Assembly: GCF_009741735.1 (NCBI RefSeq)
Contig: NZ_WHOH01000001.1
Coordinates: 186,001 to 250,000, forward strand
Direction of reading: 5' to 3'
Source: Lentibacillus sp. JNUCC-1
GTDB taxonomy: Bacteria > Bacillota > Bacilli > Bacillales > Amphibacillaceae
DNA: 64,000 bases
The notes under the pieces are model-generated. The model made no database searches. It worked only from the letters and a program-made list of their open reading frames with translations, and was not told the origin of the DNA. This document shows, piece after piece, positions 36,238-44,798 of this stretch. The stretch's first letter is position 1; the number at the start of each line of letters is the position of its first letter. Made by a program: the position numbers and the translations under genes.

Positions 36238-37831
36238 TTACATTAAGGAGCATTCCTGTAATGAAGAAATTTGAGGTTTGAACAGAAAAGAGCCCTCTTG
36301 GTATAGTACAGGGTGTCATGATCATGACCCCGAATTAAATAAATACCAAGGAGGACTCGCAATGAATTATAACCAAAATCACAAAATCGCGCAAATCACA
36401 GAATCCACATTGATCGTGGGGATTGACATCGCAAAAGACAAACACGTAGCTCGCGCACAAGATTATCGAGGTATTGAATTTGGCAAACGATTGATCTTTG
36501 AAAATCGAATACACGGTTATCAAAAGCTGCTTGATTGGGTAGCTAGGCTTCAAGAGAAAAACCAAAAGACACATGTCATGTTTGGCGTTGAACCGACTGG
36601 CCACTTTTGGAAGAGTCTAGCCTACTACCTGAACGCCAAAGGTTATGACTTTGTGTTAGTTAACCCGATGCATGTTAAAAAAAGCAAAGAGCTGGACGAC
36701 AATTCGCCCACAAAAAATGATACGAAAGACGCACGTGTTATTGCACAGATGGTTAAGGATGGTCGATACTCTGTACCGAACCTTCTTGACGGTGTTTATG
36801 CCGAGTTAAGGGAAGGGATTAAATTACGAGATCAACTCACCAAACAGCTGATGATTGTCGAAGGACGCATCCAAAACGCCATACAACGGTATTTTCCGGA
36901 GTTTGATGATGTGTTTAATGACTGGAATGGTAAGACAGCTATTTGTACACTGCGTGAATTCCCATTTCCATCTGATATTCAGGATATGACCCCTGAAGAC
37001 GTGCTTTCAACGTGGAAAACAGTCGTTAAAAGTGGTGTGGGCATCAAACGTGCCAATCAGCTTGTCCAAGCTGCCCAGAAAAGCATTGGTGTTCAGATAG
37101 GTTTGCGCTTTGCCAGGCAGGAATTACAGACTCTGCTTGATCAATATGAATTGTACAACCAACAACTTGTGTCATTGGATAAAGAGATCGAAACACTTAT
37201 AACAGATCTACCTGGAGCTAAAGAAATGATGGCTATTAAAGGCATTGGTCCCACGACAGTGGCCACGTTTTTCGCCGAGGTCGGAGACCTCTCCAACTAC
37301 AGTCATCCCCAGCAAATTGTAAGTATGGCTGGTCTATCCTTAAAAGAACACAGCTCGGGTAAATTCAAAGGGCAAACACGAATAGACAAGCGTGGACGCA
37401 AGCGATTGAGAAGAGCGATCTATTTAGCTGTGCGCCCACTGGTAGCACATAATTCGACGTTCAAGACATTGCATCATTATTACACCACGCGTCCCGATCG
37501 TCCTTTGAAAAAGCAACAATCTCTGATCGCTTTGTGCGGTAAGTTGATACGTGTCTTATTCGCCATTGGCACGAAGCAGTGTGAATTTGATGGAAGTAAA
37601 CTACTACAAGGACTACCTGAATTACAAACAAGTCAGGTGGCATGAATATTGATGTTAACTACTCCACGTAGATAAGTGGTTCTGAATGAGCGATTAATAA
37701 ACCTTTTTAATTCATTTGGGATGTTTCAACAAATGCATCTGATGGCCTTAGGATTGAACAAACACCAATAGTGCAGAGTCGGAGCTTATTTAACCCATTC
37801 GGGCAATAGACCCAGCTAAGGAGCATTTCCG
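36238..37831 (+). mobile_element. IS110 family element (approximate ends)
   Basis: Repeat copy 3 is interrupted after GACCCCGCAGCG. A transposase gene follows, and TAAGGAGCATTCC near the left end (36245) recurs as TAAGGAGCATTTCC at 37817, which may mark related end/core sequences. IS110 elements lack terminal inverted repeats, so the right boundary is uncertain and may extend to about 38118. Confidence 0.6.
36362..37645 (+). CDS. IS110 family transposase (DEDD + Tnp_IS116/IS110/IS902)
   Basis: 427 residues. The RuvC-like DEDD domain is N-terminal: VGIDIAKDKHVA (D about 21), GVEPTGHF (E), and KNDTKDARVIAQM (D, D). The C-terminal Tnp20 domain holds IKGIGPTTVATFFAEVGDLSNYSHPQQIVSMAGL and a catalytic serine region LSLKEHSSGKF. 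Starts at ATG 36362 with AAGGAGG upstream; the longer frame from 36278 is unlikely. These recombinases are directed by a bridge/seek RNA encoded in the element. Confidence 0.93.
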   Translation: MNYNQNHKIAQITESTLIVGIDIAKDKHVARAQDYRGIEFGKRLIFENRIHGYQKLLDWVARLQEKNQKTHVMFGVEPTGHFWKSLAYYLNAKGYDFVLVNPMHVKKSKELDDNSPTKNDTKDARVIAQMVKDGRYSVPNLLDGVYAELREGIKLRDQLTKQLMIVEGRIQNAIQRYFPEFDDVFNDWNGKTAICTLREFPFPSDIQDMTPEDVLSTWKTVVKSGVGIKRANQLVQAAQKSIGVQIGLRFARQELQTLLDQYELYNQQLVSLDKEIETLITDLPGAKEMMAIKGIGPTTVATFFAEVGDLSNYSHPQQIVSMAGLSLKEHSSGKFKGQTRIDKRGRKRLRRAIYLAVRPLVAHNSTFKTLHHYYTTRPDRPLKKQQSLIALCGKLIRVLFAIGTKQCEFDGSKLLQGLPELQTSQVA

Positions 37832-38118
37832 ACCTCCACCTTGTGGATACGCAGGACGAAGGAATGTATGGATAATAATCCCGTGATACATGGGAGGGTG
37901 AGCGACCATAAGTTGTGTGGAGATTTTCAGCACGGTTATCACGTCTCTTGTCACCAAATGTTCACAATTTGGGCGTTAGGATGGCATAGACTACGTCCGA
38001 AATTTCCGAAATCAACACCTGATACTCAACCCGCATTCAATATGTCAATGAAGTGTTTGAGTAATTCTAAGAAAGTAAGAGCATTTTGGAGATATTTTAA
38101 TTATATAGAGGGAGGGTC
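37646..38118 (+). other. Noncoding region downstream of IS110 transposase
   Basis: About 470 bases without a credible ORF. It could hold the guide (seek/bridge) RNA if the element is of the IS1111 type, where this RNA lies 3' of the gene. The stretch GAGGGTGAGCGACCATAAGT and the nearby CCCGTGATACATGGGAGGG hairpin suggest RNA structure, but nothing is conclusive. Confidence 0.35.
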
Positions 38119-38168
38119 GACTAAAACCGCCCTTTGCGGGCAACGTCGACATACCCCTTGCCGGGGCA
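38119..38168 (+). repeat. REP-like paired-hairpin unit (c), divergent
   Basis: CTAAAACCGCCCTTTGCGGG then CAACGTCGACATA then CCCCTTGCCGGGG: same order as the units at 12711 and 58795 with different stem and loop bases. Confidence 0.5.
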
Positions 38169-38315
38169 AGGAGGCTAAGGCCGTGCCCGCGGCTAGAAGA
38201 CACTGTGAAAGTGTTCTTCTTGAACAGATGTCGCACTTGAGCTGTGATAAAGTTAAAGCGACTTCCCGCAGCGGAAATCACGATACTCTAACAAACATAT
38301 ATGGTTCAATTTGGA

Positions 38316-38399
38316 TATATCGGAAATTCTGAGGGTTATATCGGAATTTTTGAAGTGTATATCGGCGTTTTCAACTCATATATCGGAAAATCACATGAA
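38316..38399 (+). repeat. Four exact 21-bp-spaced TATATCGG repeats
   Basis: TATATCGG begins at 38316, 38337, 38358 and 38379, a constant 21-bp period with otherwise different spacer sequence. It occupies the place of the 20/21-bp arrays in repeat copies 1 and 2. Confidence 0.85.
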
Positions 38400-38648
38400 A
38401 TTGCCATATAAGTCGTAACTTAAAACTTCCCCGAGAATTTTTATGTAGGTTTATAAAGTTTTCTCTGGTTCGCAGTTTGTGTCGACTATGATTTTAACTG
38501 TAAAGATGACAATCATTTTGATAGGGAGCTAGTTTTTTACCTAACTGGGTAAATACGGGGGCAAAATCTTTAGGATTGCAATATTTACTAGATACAAGCA
38601 GAATAGGAATAATCAATGCACGCTTAATAACAAAGGGAGGGTGAAGTA

Positions 38649-39758
38649 ATGAAAATAACCGCAATTGAAGCTTTTGTAATTGAGTTACCTCTTATTGAAC
38701 CATTTATCATCAGTTATGCTTCGTTTGACAGTATGCCGTCTGTGATTGTCAAAATCACAACTGACGATGGACGAACCGGCTATGGAGAAGGCGTTGCAGA
38801 TGAACATGTAACAGGTGAATCCGTGGAAAGTGTCTATCATATGGTCACGAAAACGCTTGCCCCTAAGCTCATTGGTAGGAATCCAATGAATTCAGAAAAG
38901 ATTCATGACGTTATGAACCGAGCAGTTCTCGGGGCTCCAACGGCAAAAGCTGCACTGGACACCGCCTGTTTTGATCTTGCTGGGAAGGCACTGAAGGTCC
39001 CGGCTTATGTATTGCTTGGAGGCAGGTATCATGACAAATTTCCGATCACACATGTTTTGAGCATCGATACCCCAAAACAAATGGCTGATAATGCCCAGAA
39101 GCATGTGGAAAAAGGGTATACGTCATTTAAGTTGAAAGTCGGGTACGATGTAACAGAAGATGTTGAACGGATAAAAGCTGTTCATGATCAGGTGGGTCAC
39201 CAAGCTTCCATTCGGGTGGATGTCAACCAAGGCTGGGAATCCGCCCCACAAACCCTGCAAGCACTTCATGCTCTTCAGAATGTACATCTTGATTGGCTCG
39301 AGCAACCCGTGATTGCGGACGATATTGATGCGCTTGGCGAGGTAAAAACAAAAGCTGCATTACCGATTATGGCTGACGAGGCGCTTACAGGGTTTAAATC
39401 TATGCGTGAGATTATTGCTAAACGTGCTGCTGACAAAATAAATATCAAATTGATGAAATGCGGCGGCATGTATCCAGCTGCAAAACTAGCTGCTATGGCG
39501 GAAATGGCTGGAATGGACTGCCAGGTCGGTTCAATGGTGGAGTCGTCAATCGGCTCTGCAGCTGGTTTGCATGTTGCTTTTTCTAAAAAAGTGATTTCCA
39601 GCGTTGAACTGACCGGGCCCCTGATGTTTTCCAAAGACATTGGTGATCTACATTATGACGTCCCATTTATCCAATTGAGTGAACGACCAGGACTGGGTGT
39701 GGATGTTGACGAGGACATTCTTGATGAATTAACCGTCTATTCCGAGGAGGTCCGATAG
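38649..39758 (+). CDS. Enolase-superfamily dipeptide epimerase (L-Ala-D/L-Glu epimerase-like)
   Basis: 369 residues. The MLE-type active site is visible: KxK in TSFKLKVGY (about 160-164), metal ligands D in IRVDVNQGW (about 191), E in LDWLEQPV (about 219), D in IMADEAL (about 244) and catalytic K in INIKLMKCGG (about 268). Dipeptide epimerases interconvert L-Ala-D-Glu and L-Ala-L-Glu in murein recycling; other dipeptide specificities are possible. AAAGGGAGGGTGA precedes the ATG. The stop is one base before the GNAT start, so they form an operon. Confidence 0.88.
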   Translation: MKITAIEAFVIELPLIEPFIISYASFDSMPSVIVKITTDDGRTGYGEGVADEHVTGESVESVYHMVTKTLAPKLIGRNPMNSEKIHDVMNRAVLGAPTAKAALDTACFDLAGKALKVPAYVLLGGRYHDKFPITHVLSIDTPKQMADNAQKHVEKGYTSFKLKVGYDVTEDVERIKAVHDQVGHQASIRVDVNQGWESAPQTLQALHALQNVHLDWLEQPVIADDIDALGEVKTKAALPIMADEALTGFKSMREIIAKRAADKINIKLMKCGGMYPAAKLAAMAEMAGMDCQVGSMVESSIGSAAGLHVAFSKKVISSVELTGPLMFSKDIGDLHYDVPFIQLSERPGLGVDVDEDILDELTVYSEEVR

Positions 39759-39759
39759 T

Positions 39760-40485
39760 ATGAAAGGTGCGCTGACTGCAGAAGGGGTGCTTAAAACAAC
39801 AGGAGAAACATTTAAAATTCAGCAGCTACACATGGAAGATTGCGATGATGTGTTGTTGTTACAAAAAAGCGCACAATACGTACTTGACCAGCCTGAGCAG
39901 CTTGAAATCCTCTCTCGTGAAGAGGTTAAACATATCTTATCTGGAAATGGTTATATGGCAGGAGCATTTCTGGAGGAGCGACTGATCGCATTCAGAGCCA
40001 TGCTGACTCCAGAAGTAAATGATCCTGAGCACCTAGGTACTGATGCGGGTCTTCCCTACTCAGCACTTCCGCATGTCATATATTCCGAGATTACCATCGT
40101 CCATCCCAATTATCGTGGAAATGGTTTGCAGACTTACATGGGACGGATCGTCTTAAACCATATCGACAGGAACCAGTATCGCTATGTTGCATCTACTGTC
40201 GCGCCATTCAATATTCCCAGCCTCAAGGATAAGTTGGTCCTTGGTATGGAAATCATCGTTCTGAAAGAAAAATACGGTGGCAAACTTCGCTATGTATTGT
40301 TCCGCGACCTTGATGCAACACACGATCATAGACAGGTCCTCGACAGTCAAACTGTCTCAATGGAAGAAACACATACCCAGGTTCAGTTGCTCGACAAAGG
40401 TTACAAAGGCACGTCTTTCAAAAGATCAGATCGTGGATACGATGTAACCTATCAAAAATATGATACGAGTTCCTTGCAGCAATAA
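39760..40485 (+). CDS. GNAT family N-acetyltransferase
   Basis: 241 residues; the acetyl-CoA-binding segment is SEITIVHPNYRGNGLQTYMGRIVL (about 109-132) with VASTVAPFNIPSLK following. The protein has a long C-terminal extension after the GNAT core. Translational coupling to the epimerase suggests it acts on the same peptide or amino acid. A terminator follows. Confidence 0.82.
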   Translation: MKGALTAEGVLKTTGETFKIQQLHMEDCDDVLLLQKSAQYVLDQPEQLEILSREEVKHILSGNGYMAGAFLEERLIAFRAMLTPEVNDPEHLGTDAGLPYSALPHVIYSEITIVHPNYRGNGLQTYMGRIVLNHIDRNQYRYVASTVAPFNIPSLKDKLVLGMEIIVLKEKYGGKLRYVLFRDLDATHDHRQVLDSQTVSMEETHTQVQLLDKGYKGTSFKRSDRGYDVTYQKYDTSSLQQ

Positions 40486-40513
40486 GCAGGCTGAGAATAA
40501 ATTACTAAAAACT

Positions 40514-40546
40514 AAAACATGCAGTTGTGCATCTGCATGTTTTAAA
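40514..40546 (+). terminator. Rho-independent terminator
   Basis: AAAACATGCAG pairs with CTGCATGTTTT around eight bases. Confidence 0.75.
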
Positions 40547-40629
40547 CACTATCAATCTCAAGAAATTTTTCATTAATGTTCATTTTTGCTCGAAAGTTGG
40601 TTACAGTCGATTGTAGAGGAGTGAACCCA

Positions 40630-41556
40630 ATGAAACAAGCCGTTTTGAAGCACATCAAAAACACTTGGATGTTAATGCGGTTCATTGCAGTCGCATCTTC
40701 CAGTGTCACAACAATCGTTTCTGCCATGCTGCCGCTTTTTTTGTACGGGCATATTTCTAATGAAAAGCTGTTAATCATCTTTTTACTGTTGCTGTTCGGT
40801 GGGGTATTTATTCATGGCGTGTTAACACATATTTTAAACGACCACACCGATCACCTCTCAGGAACAGATCAGAACAGTCCAGCAATACTGTCTGGCGGGA
40901 GTCGGGTGATCCAAGATGGTATCATTTCTGCTGAAAACCTGTGGCGACTGGGCAAGTTGCTTATTGCTGCAATTTCCATTGGGATTGTTTTCCTTTCGGT
41001 TTTTGGATTTTACAAAGTAGCCCTTTTACTCGCCATTGGATTATGGAGCGCCTGGTCGTACTCCCTTCCTCCCTTGCAATTGAGTTATAAGCCATTTGTT
41101 GGGGAATGGCTCTCCATGTTTCCAGCGGTGTTTGCGCTTGGGATTGGTGGGCCATGGATAGCACTTGGCACAATTCCTGAATGGGCACTGCAAAATGCGG
41201 CAATTAATGCGTTTTTCTGCAATGCTTGGGTGATGGTGCACCACATTCCCGATCGTGATGCAGACAGAGCAGCTTCCCCAAAAAAGTTTACGAGTGTTGT
41301 GTGGGCTGCAGATCGCTTTGGTCTGTCTTTTGCCAAATTTCCTGCCTTGCTTTATTTTGGCATGATGGCCTGCTGTGTACTTTGGCTTGGGACAGATCGA
41401 TTCTGGGCAGCGATTGGTTTAATAACTATCAGTATAATTGCCATAGGTATGCTCTTCAAAATGAAGGTGGACGACCATGAACAGGTTTCCAACTATGAGA
41501 AACTCCTATTACTAATGGCAATGGTTACGGGAATTGGACTTGGTATATTTATTTAA
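40630..41556 (+). CDS. UbiA family prenyltransferase
   Basis: 308 residues with about eight or nine spans. The two Asp-rich motifs are NDHTDHLSGTD (about 75-85) and HHIPDRDADRAAS (about 203-215), which bind Mg-prenyl diphosphate. Such enzymes prenylate aromatic rings (MenA-like) or heme precursors; the sequence is not a clear MenA, and no quinone genes are adjacent. ATG 40630 follows GAGGAGTGA; the longer frame from 40576 is not favoured. Confidence 0.85.
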   Translation: MKQAVLKHIKNTWMLMRFIAVASSSVTTIVSAMLPLFLYGHISNEKLLIIFLLLLFGGVFIHGVLTHILNDHTDHLSGTDQNSPAILSGGSRVIQDGIISAENLWRLGKLLIAAISIGIVFLSVFGFYKVALLLAIGLWSAWSYSLPPLQLSYKPFVGEWLSMFPAVFALGIGGPWIALGTIPEWALQNAAINAFFCNAWVMVHHIPDRDADRAASPKKFTSVVWAADRFGLSFAKFPALLYFGMMACCVLWLGTDRFWAAIGLITISIIAIGMLFKMKVDDHEQVSNYEKLLLLMAMVTGIGLGIFI

Positions 41557-41564
41557 ACCAGCTT

Positions 41565-41611
41565 TTCGGGCCTAGGCCCCTAGGTATAAAGACCCAGGGC
41601 CTGGGCCCGAA
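41565..41611. terminator. Bidirectional terminator, GGTATAAAGACC-loop hairpin (2)
   Basis: TTCGGGCC...GGCCCGAA-type arms around CCCTAGGTATAAAGACCCAGGG, between the convergent UbiA and DASS genes; related to hairpins at 28354 and 45948. Confidence 0.78.
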
Positions 41612-41614
41612 TGT

Positions 41615-42964
41615 TTAGGATGGGTCTTTCAACATGTCCGGAATGTCAGTTAAGTTTAACCCAAACACATATGGCATAAGGAAGTAAATGGCTAATGTGA
41701 CGATGATAACGCCTATAATATTTAACGCAATTCCAGCTTTAGCCATATCTGGTATTCTGAGATAGCCCGAACCGAACACAACCGCGTTTGGCGGTGTTGC
41801 TACTGGGAGCATGAAGGCACTGGAAGCAGCAACTCCCGCAGCGATCAACAAGGCAAAAGGATGCACACCCAATGCCACTGCAAGTGATGCCATGATAGGA
41901 TACATCATTGAAGCTGTTGCTGTATTAGACGTGATCTCGGTCAGGAAGATCACGAGACCTGCTACAGCTGCAATAATAAGAATTATGTTAACGCCTTCCA
42001 GCACACTTAGCTGATTCCCGATCCATTCCGATAAACCCGATTCTTTAAAACCTGCCGCAATAGAGAGACCGCCCCAAACAGGAGTAAAATCCCCCAAGGC
42101 AGCTTGACAGCTGTGTTCCAGTCGAGGAGATAATCACGTTTTTCGGTTCTGGAGGGGATAATAAATAGCACGAGGGCTGCTGACATCGCAATAATTGCAT
42201 CGTTGATATTTTCATTAATGTTAGTCAGAACAAAGGACCGACTAATCCAGGATAATGCTGCTAGGACGAACACTACTAAAACGGCTTTCTCTTCAAACGA
42301 GGCTTTTCCCAATTTATTTTTTTCTTCATTAATAACCTTTTTGCCACCGGGAAGCTGATTTAATTTTAAGGGGTAAGCCACTTTTACCAAGTAAATCCAG
42401 GCAATGAAAATAAAGATCCATGCAACCGGCACACCAAACAGCATCCATTTAGCGAAGGACAATTCAATACCATATAATTTCTCAATACTTCCTGCCAAAA
42501 TGGTATTCGGTGGTGTACCTATTATTGTTGCAATACCACCAATTGAAGCTGAGTAGGCAATACTCAACATTAACGCTTTACCAAAGCCGAAGTTCTCTTT
42601 AGATGTATCGATTTCACTGTCTTCTTTCAATTGATCGGATACTTGATAGATAATAGCTAGACCAATCGGTACCATCATCATGGATGTGGCGGTATTCGAG
42701 ATCCACATGGACAAAAACCCTGTTGCAACCATAAATCCAAGAATAATGCGTTCTGTATTGGTGCCTATAATAGAAATAATGTTTAGCGCAATCCGCTCAT
42801 GCAAGTTCCACTTCTCCATAGCAAGGGCAATCATAAACCCACCCATAAACAGAAAAATGGTGTCATCGCCGTATGCCGAAGTGGTCGCATCTATGTCGAG
42901 TCCCTTTGTCAGTGGGAATAGAATAATAGGCAAAAGTGAAGTAGCAGAAATCGGAATGGCTTCT
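41615..42964 (-). pseudogene. DASS (SLC13) sodium:dicarboxylate symporter, C-terminal part, also frameshifted
   Basis: From EAIPISATSLLPIILFPLTK at the tnpB element junction to the C-terminus LTDIPDMLKDPS, about 449 residues of a divalent-anion:Na+ symporter: SNTATSMMMVPIGLAII and TSNTATASMMYPIMASLAV are the duplicated SNT motifs. In addition to the insertion, the frame is broken near 42072: GGGG (complement of CCCC at 42072-42075) needs one more G to read LLLFGGGLSIAAGFKESG. The N-terminal piece is at 44349-44647. Confidence 0.88.
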
Positions 42965-43127
42965 TTGACACTCCCACAGCTAAAGCAGTGGGATTCTCGA
43001 GTGCTAAGACGTTCGCAGTCCCTTTCGGTTTTGAACTAGCCTCAAGTTAAGGGGGTTGCCATGGCCCCGTCCAACTGCGTTATGAATTGTACCGCAATTG
43101 GCGGTATACCTGTTACCGGTACACAAG
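42965..43127 (-). ncRNA. Candidate omega RNA of tnpB copy B
   Basis: The 163-base region 3' of tnpB ends in hairpin CCCACTGCTTTAGCTGTGGG. By analogy with other TnpB systems the guide would be the flank AGAAGCCATTCCGATTTCTG, i.e. the interrupted DASS gene itself, next to a TTAC motif. Inference from position only. Confidence 0.5.
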
Positions 43128-44198
43128 TTATATAACTTGTTTATGTTTGGAGATGCCTGACAGGGCTTTTGCGATATTGATGCTTGCATTTAAATCCGCG
43201 TGGTTTTTATAGCTGCACTTTTTACATTTGAACCTCAAACCATTGCGGTTTTGCTTGTCACAATTTCCGCATTTACATGTTTGCGATGTATAATTTGGCA
43301 CGACATATTCAACCCAGATGCCTGCCATTTCTGCTTTATACTGAATGAATGTCTGAAGCTGATGGAAACTCCAATTGTTTAGGTTTCTGCCTGCTTCTTT
43401 TTTTGATTTAGCCATGCGAATACCTGTTAAATCTTCCATTCTGATCAGTCCAACACCGTTGGACCTGGCAAACCGTATGATTCGACGGGATATGGTATGA
43501 TTCATTTCTCTCATCCAAAGCGACTCTTTATCTTTTGATTTTTTGATAGCTTGAAGTTTTTTCAGCTTGCCCAGCTTGCGTCTTCTTGAAGAAAATCTTC
43601 TTCTTTTGAAGGCTATTTGATTGCCTTTAAAAAATAAACTTTTCGTGCCGACACTGCATGTGGCGATGTTTTTCAACCCAAGGTCAATACCCAATACCTT
43701 CTCGTTGGTCGTTTTTTCTACGTCATAGGAAATGGCAATTGTCACAAACCAGCGGCCTCTCTTTTTAAAAAGGTCAACCGTACCTTGTTTGGCTTCACCG
43801 TTTAAAATCTTATCGAGCCATTTTTGCTGAAACGGTCGGACGACCAAAGGCACGCCGATACGTTTTTCAAGTGTCGGGAAGCTGATTTTATAAAGGCTGT
43901 CATATTCTATTTTGGCGTTTTGGTTATTGAAAGCACACCAGAGCCGTTTATATCTTTTCGCTTTTTGGTGTCCCTTTTGACTTTTTACATCCCGAATCGT
44001 TTGATTAACAACTGCTGAGGGCAGTTGTTTGTTGGATGAGAACAGCTTGAAAACTTTGGATGTCGCTTTGTTCAGATCGTCATAAGTCAAAAGCCAATTA
44101 GCGAAATCCGTGTTTGTTTGTGTCATTGTTTGAAACACATTTTGTTTTTCTATTGTCGGCTTTAGCAATTCTACTTTCAGAGAAATTGTTGGCACCAT
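43128..44198 (-). CDS. tnpB: TnpB RNA-guided nuclease / IS605 OrfB, copy B
   Basis: 356 residues, nearly identical to the protein at 10860-11930, with the same D (GIDLGLKN), E (MEDLTGI) and D (HADLNAS) and the zinc-finger cysteines. Substitutions relative to copy A include Y/F, R/G, R/S, M/L, T/W and K/Q. Intact. Confidence 0.92.
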   Translation of the reverse strand: MVPTISLKVELLKPTIEKQNVFQTMTQTNTDFANWLLTYDDLNKATSKVFKLFSSNKQLPSAVVNQTIRDVKSQKGHQKAKRYKRLWCAFNNQNAKIEYDSLYKISFPTLEKRIGVPLVVRPFQQKWLDKILNGEAKQGTVDLFKKRGRWFVTIAISYDVEKTTNEKVLGIDLGLKNIATCSVGTKSLFFKGNQIAFKRRRFSSRRRKLGKLKKLQAIKKSKDKESLWMREMNHTISRRIIRFARSNGVGLIRMEDLTGIRMAKSKKEAGRNLNNWSFHQLQTFIQYKAEMAGIWVEYVVPNYTSQTCKCGNCDKQNRNGLRFKCKKCSYKNHADLNASINIAKALSGISKHKQVI

Positions 44199-44348
44199 TT
44201 CACCTCCTCAACTGTATTATATCAAATCAAGAACATATGTTCCAGTTTTATTTTAATTATTTTGAACCTTTTATTTTTAAGATCATGTCTTAATATATTC
44301 GCTCTCATCCCACACCTGAAGGAATGGGCTTTCCCGCTCATTAGTACG

Positions 44349-44647
44349 GTAATCCACCAAACAGCAATCCACATCGTGCTTGCAAGGATGGCCTGTCCTG
44401 ATCCAGACAAATTCTCAGGATGAAAAAAAAGGAGAGTTAGTATGAACAGGATTGGACCTAAAAACAATCCAATCAATTGACCCGTCTTATAATAACGGTG
44501 TTTTCCACCCCCGTTGTTTCCAGATGAGCTATTACTACCCGTGTTTGTGCTGGAAGTTCGAGTTGAATTCGGTTTCACAAAAAAGCGTACAAGATCCTTA
44601 GCCTGAGCATCTTTTTCCCAAAACCAATTCCACGCTGCCGATAACAT
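44349..44647 (-). pseudogene. DASS (SLC13) symporter, N-terminal part
   Basis: Starts at ATG 44647 behind AAAGGAGG: MLSAAWNWFWEKDAQAKDLV, a Ser/Thr/Asn/Gly-rich linker, then GQLIGLFLGPILFILTLLFF and ASTMWIAVWWIT, where the tnpB element is inserted. Continues at 42964. Confidence 0.88.
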
Positions 44648-44798
44648 TTTGGAGCCTCCTTTGTTTTTTAGCTATTTAACAGATTACCTATTTAAGGAAA
44701 TTTGAAACACTTATAGCAAGATACATGTACGAACGCATTGACATGCACAAGGTTTTGAAGGAAAATAGCGCAAAATACCATTTAAAAAGGAGTTTCAT

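Larger units (their letters stand above)
35930..38487. repeat. Large noncoding repeat, copy 3 (interrupted by IS110 element)
   Basis: The left end TAAGTAAACTGCGAACTAAC and right end GGTTCGCAGTTTGTGTCGAC match the ends of copies 1 and 2. It contains the CTCGGGGAAAAC...GTTTTCCCCGAG arm (35994-36107) and GGAGCGGAGGGAAATCGACT to GACCCCGCAGCG (36181-36237), where copy 2 continuity is lost to the IS110 element. The remainder (from about 38169) has GAGGCTAAGGCCGTGCCCGC, GCGACTTCCCGCAGCG and a 21-bp array. Confidence 0.72.
42965..44348 (-). mobile_element. IS200/IS605-type tnpB-only element, copy B (1,384 bp)
   Basis: It interrupts the DASS gene; removing 42965-44348 restores WWITEAIPISATS exactly, giving base-level ends: left flank ATTAC, element CGTACTAATGAG...GAGTGTCAA, right flank AGAAGCC. 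No bases are duplicated. Length equals copy A. tnpA is absent. Confidence 0.92.

Noticed and set aside
38316..38399. CRISPR-like spaced repeats
   Set aside because: The repeat is only 8 bases with 13-base spacers and no cas genes; the period fits protein-binding iterons, not CRISPR.
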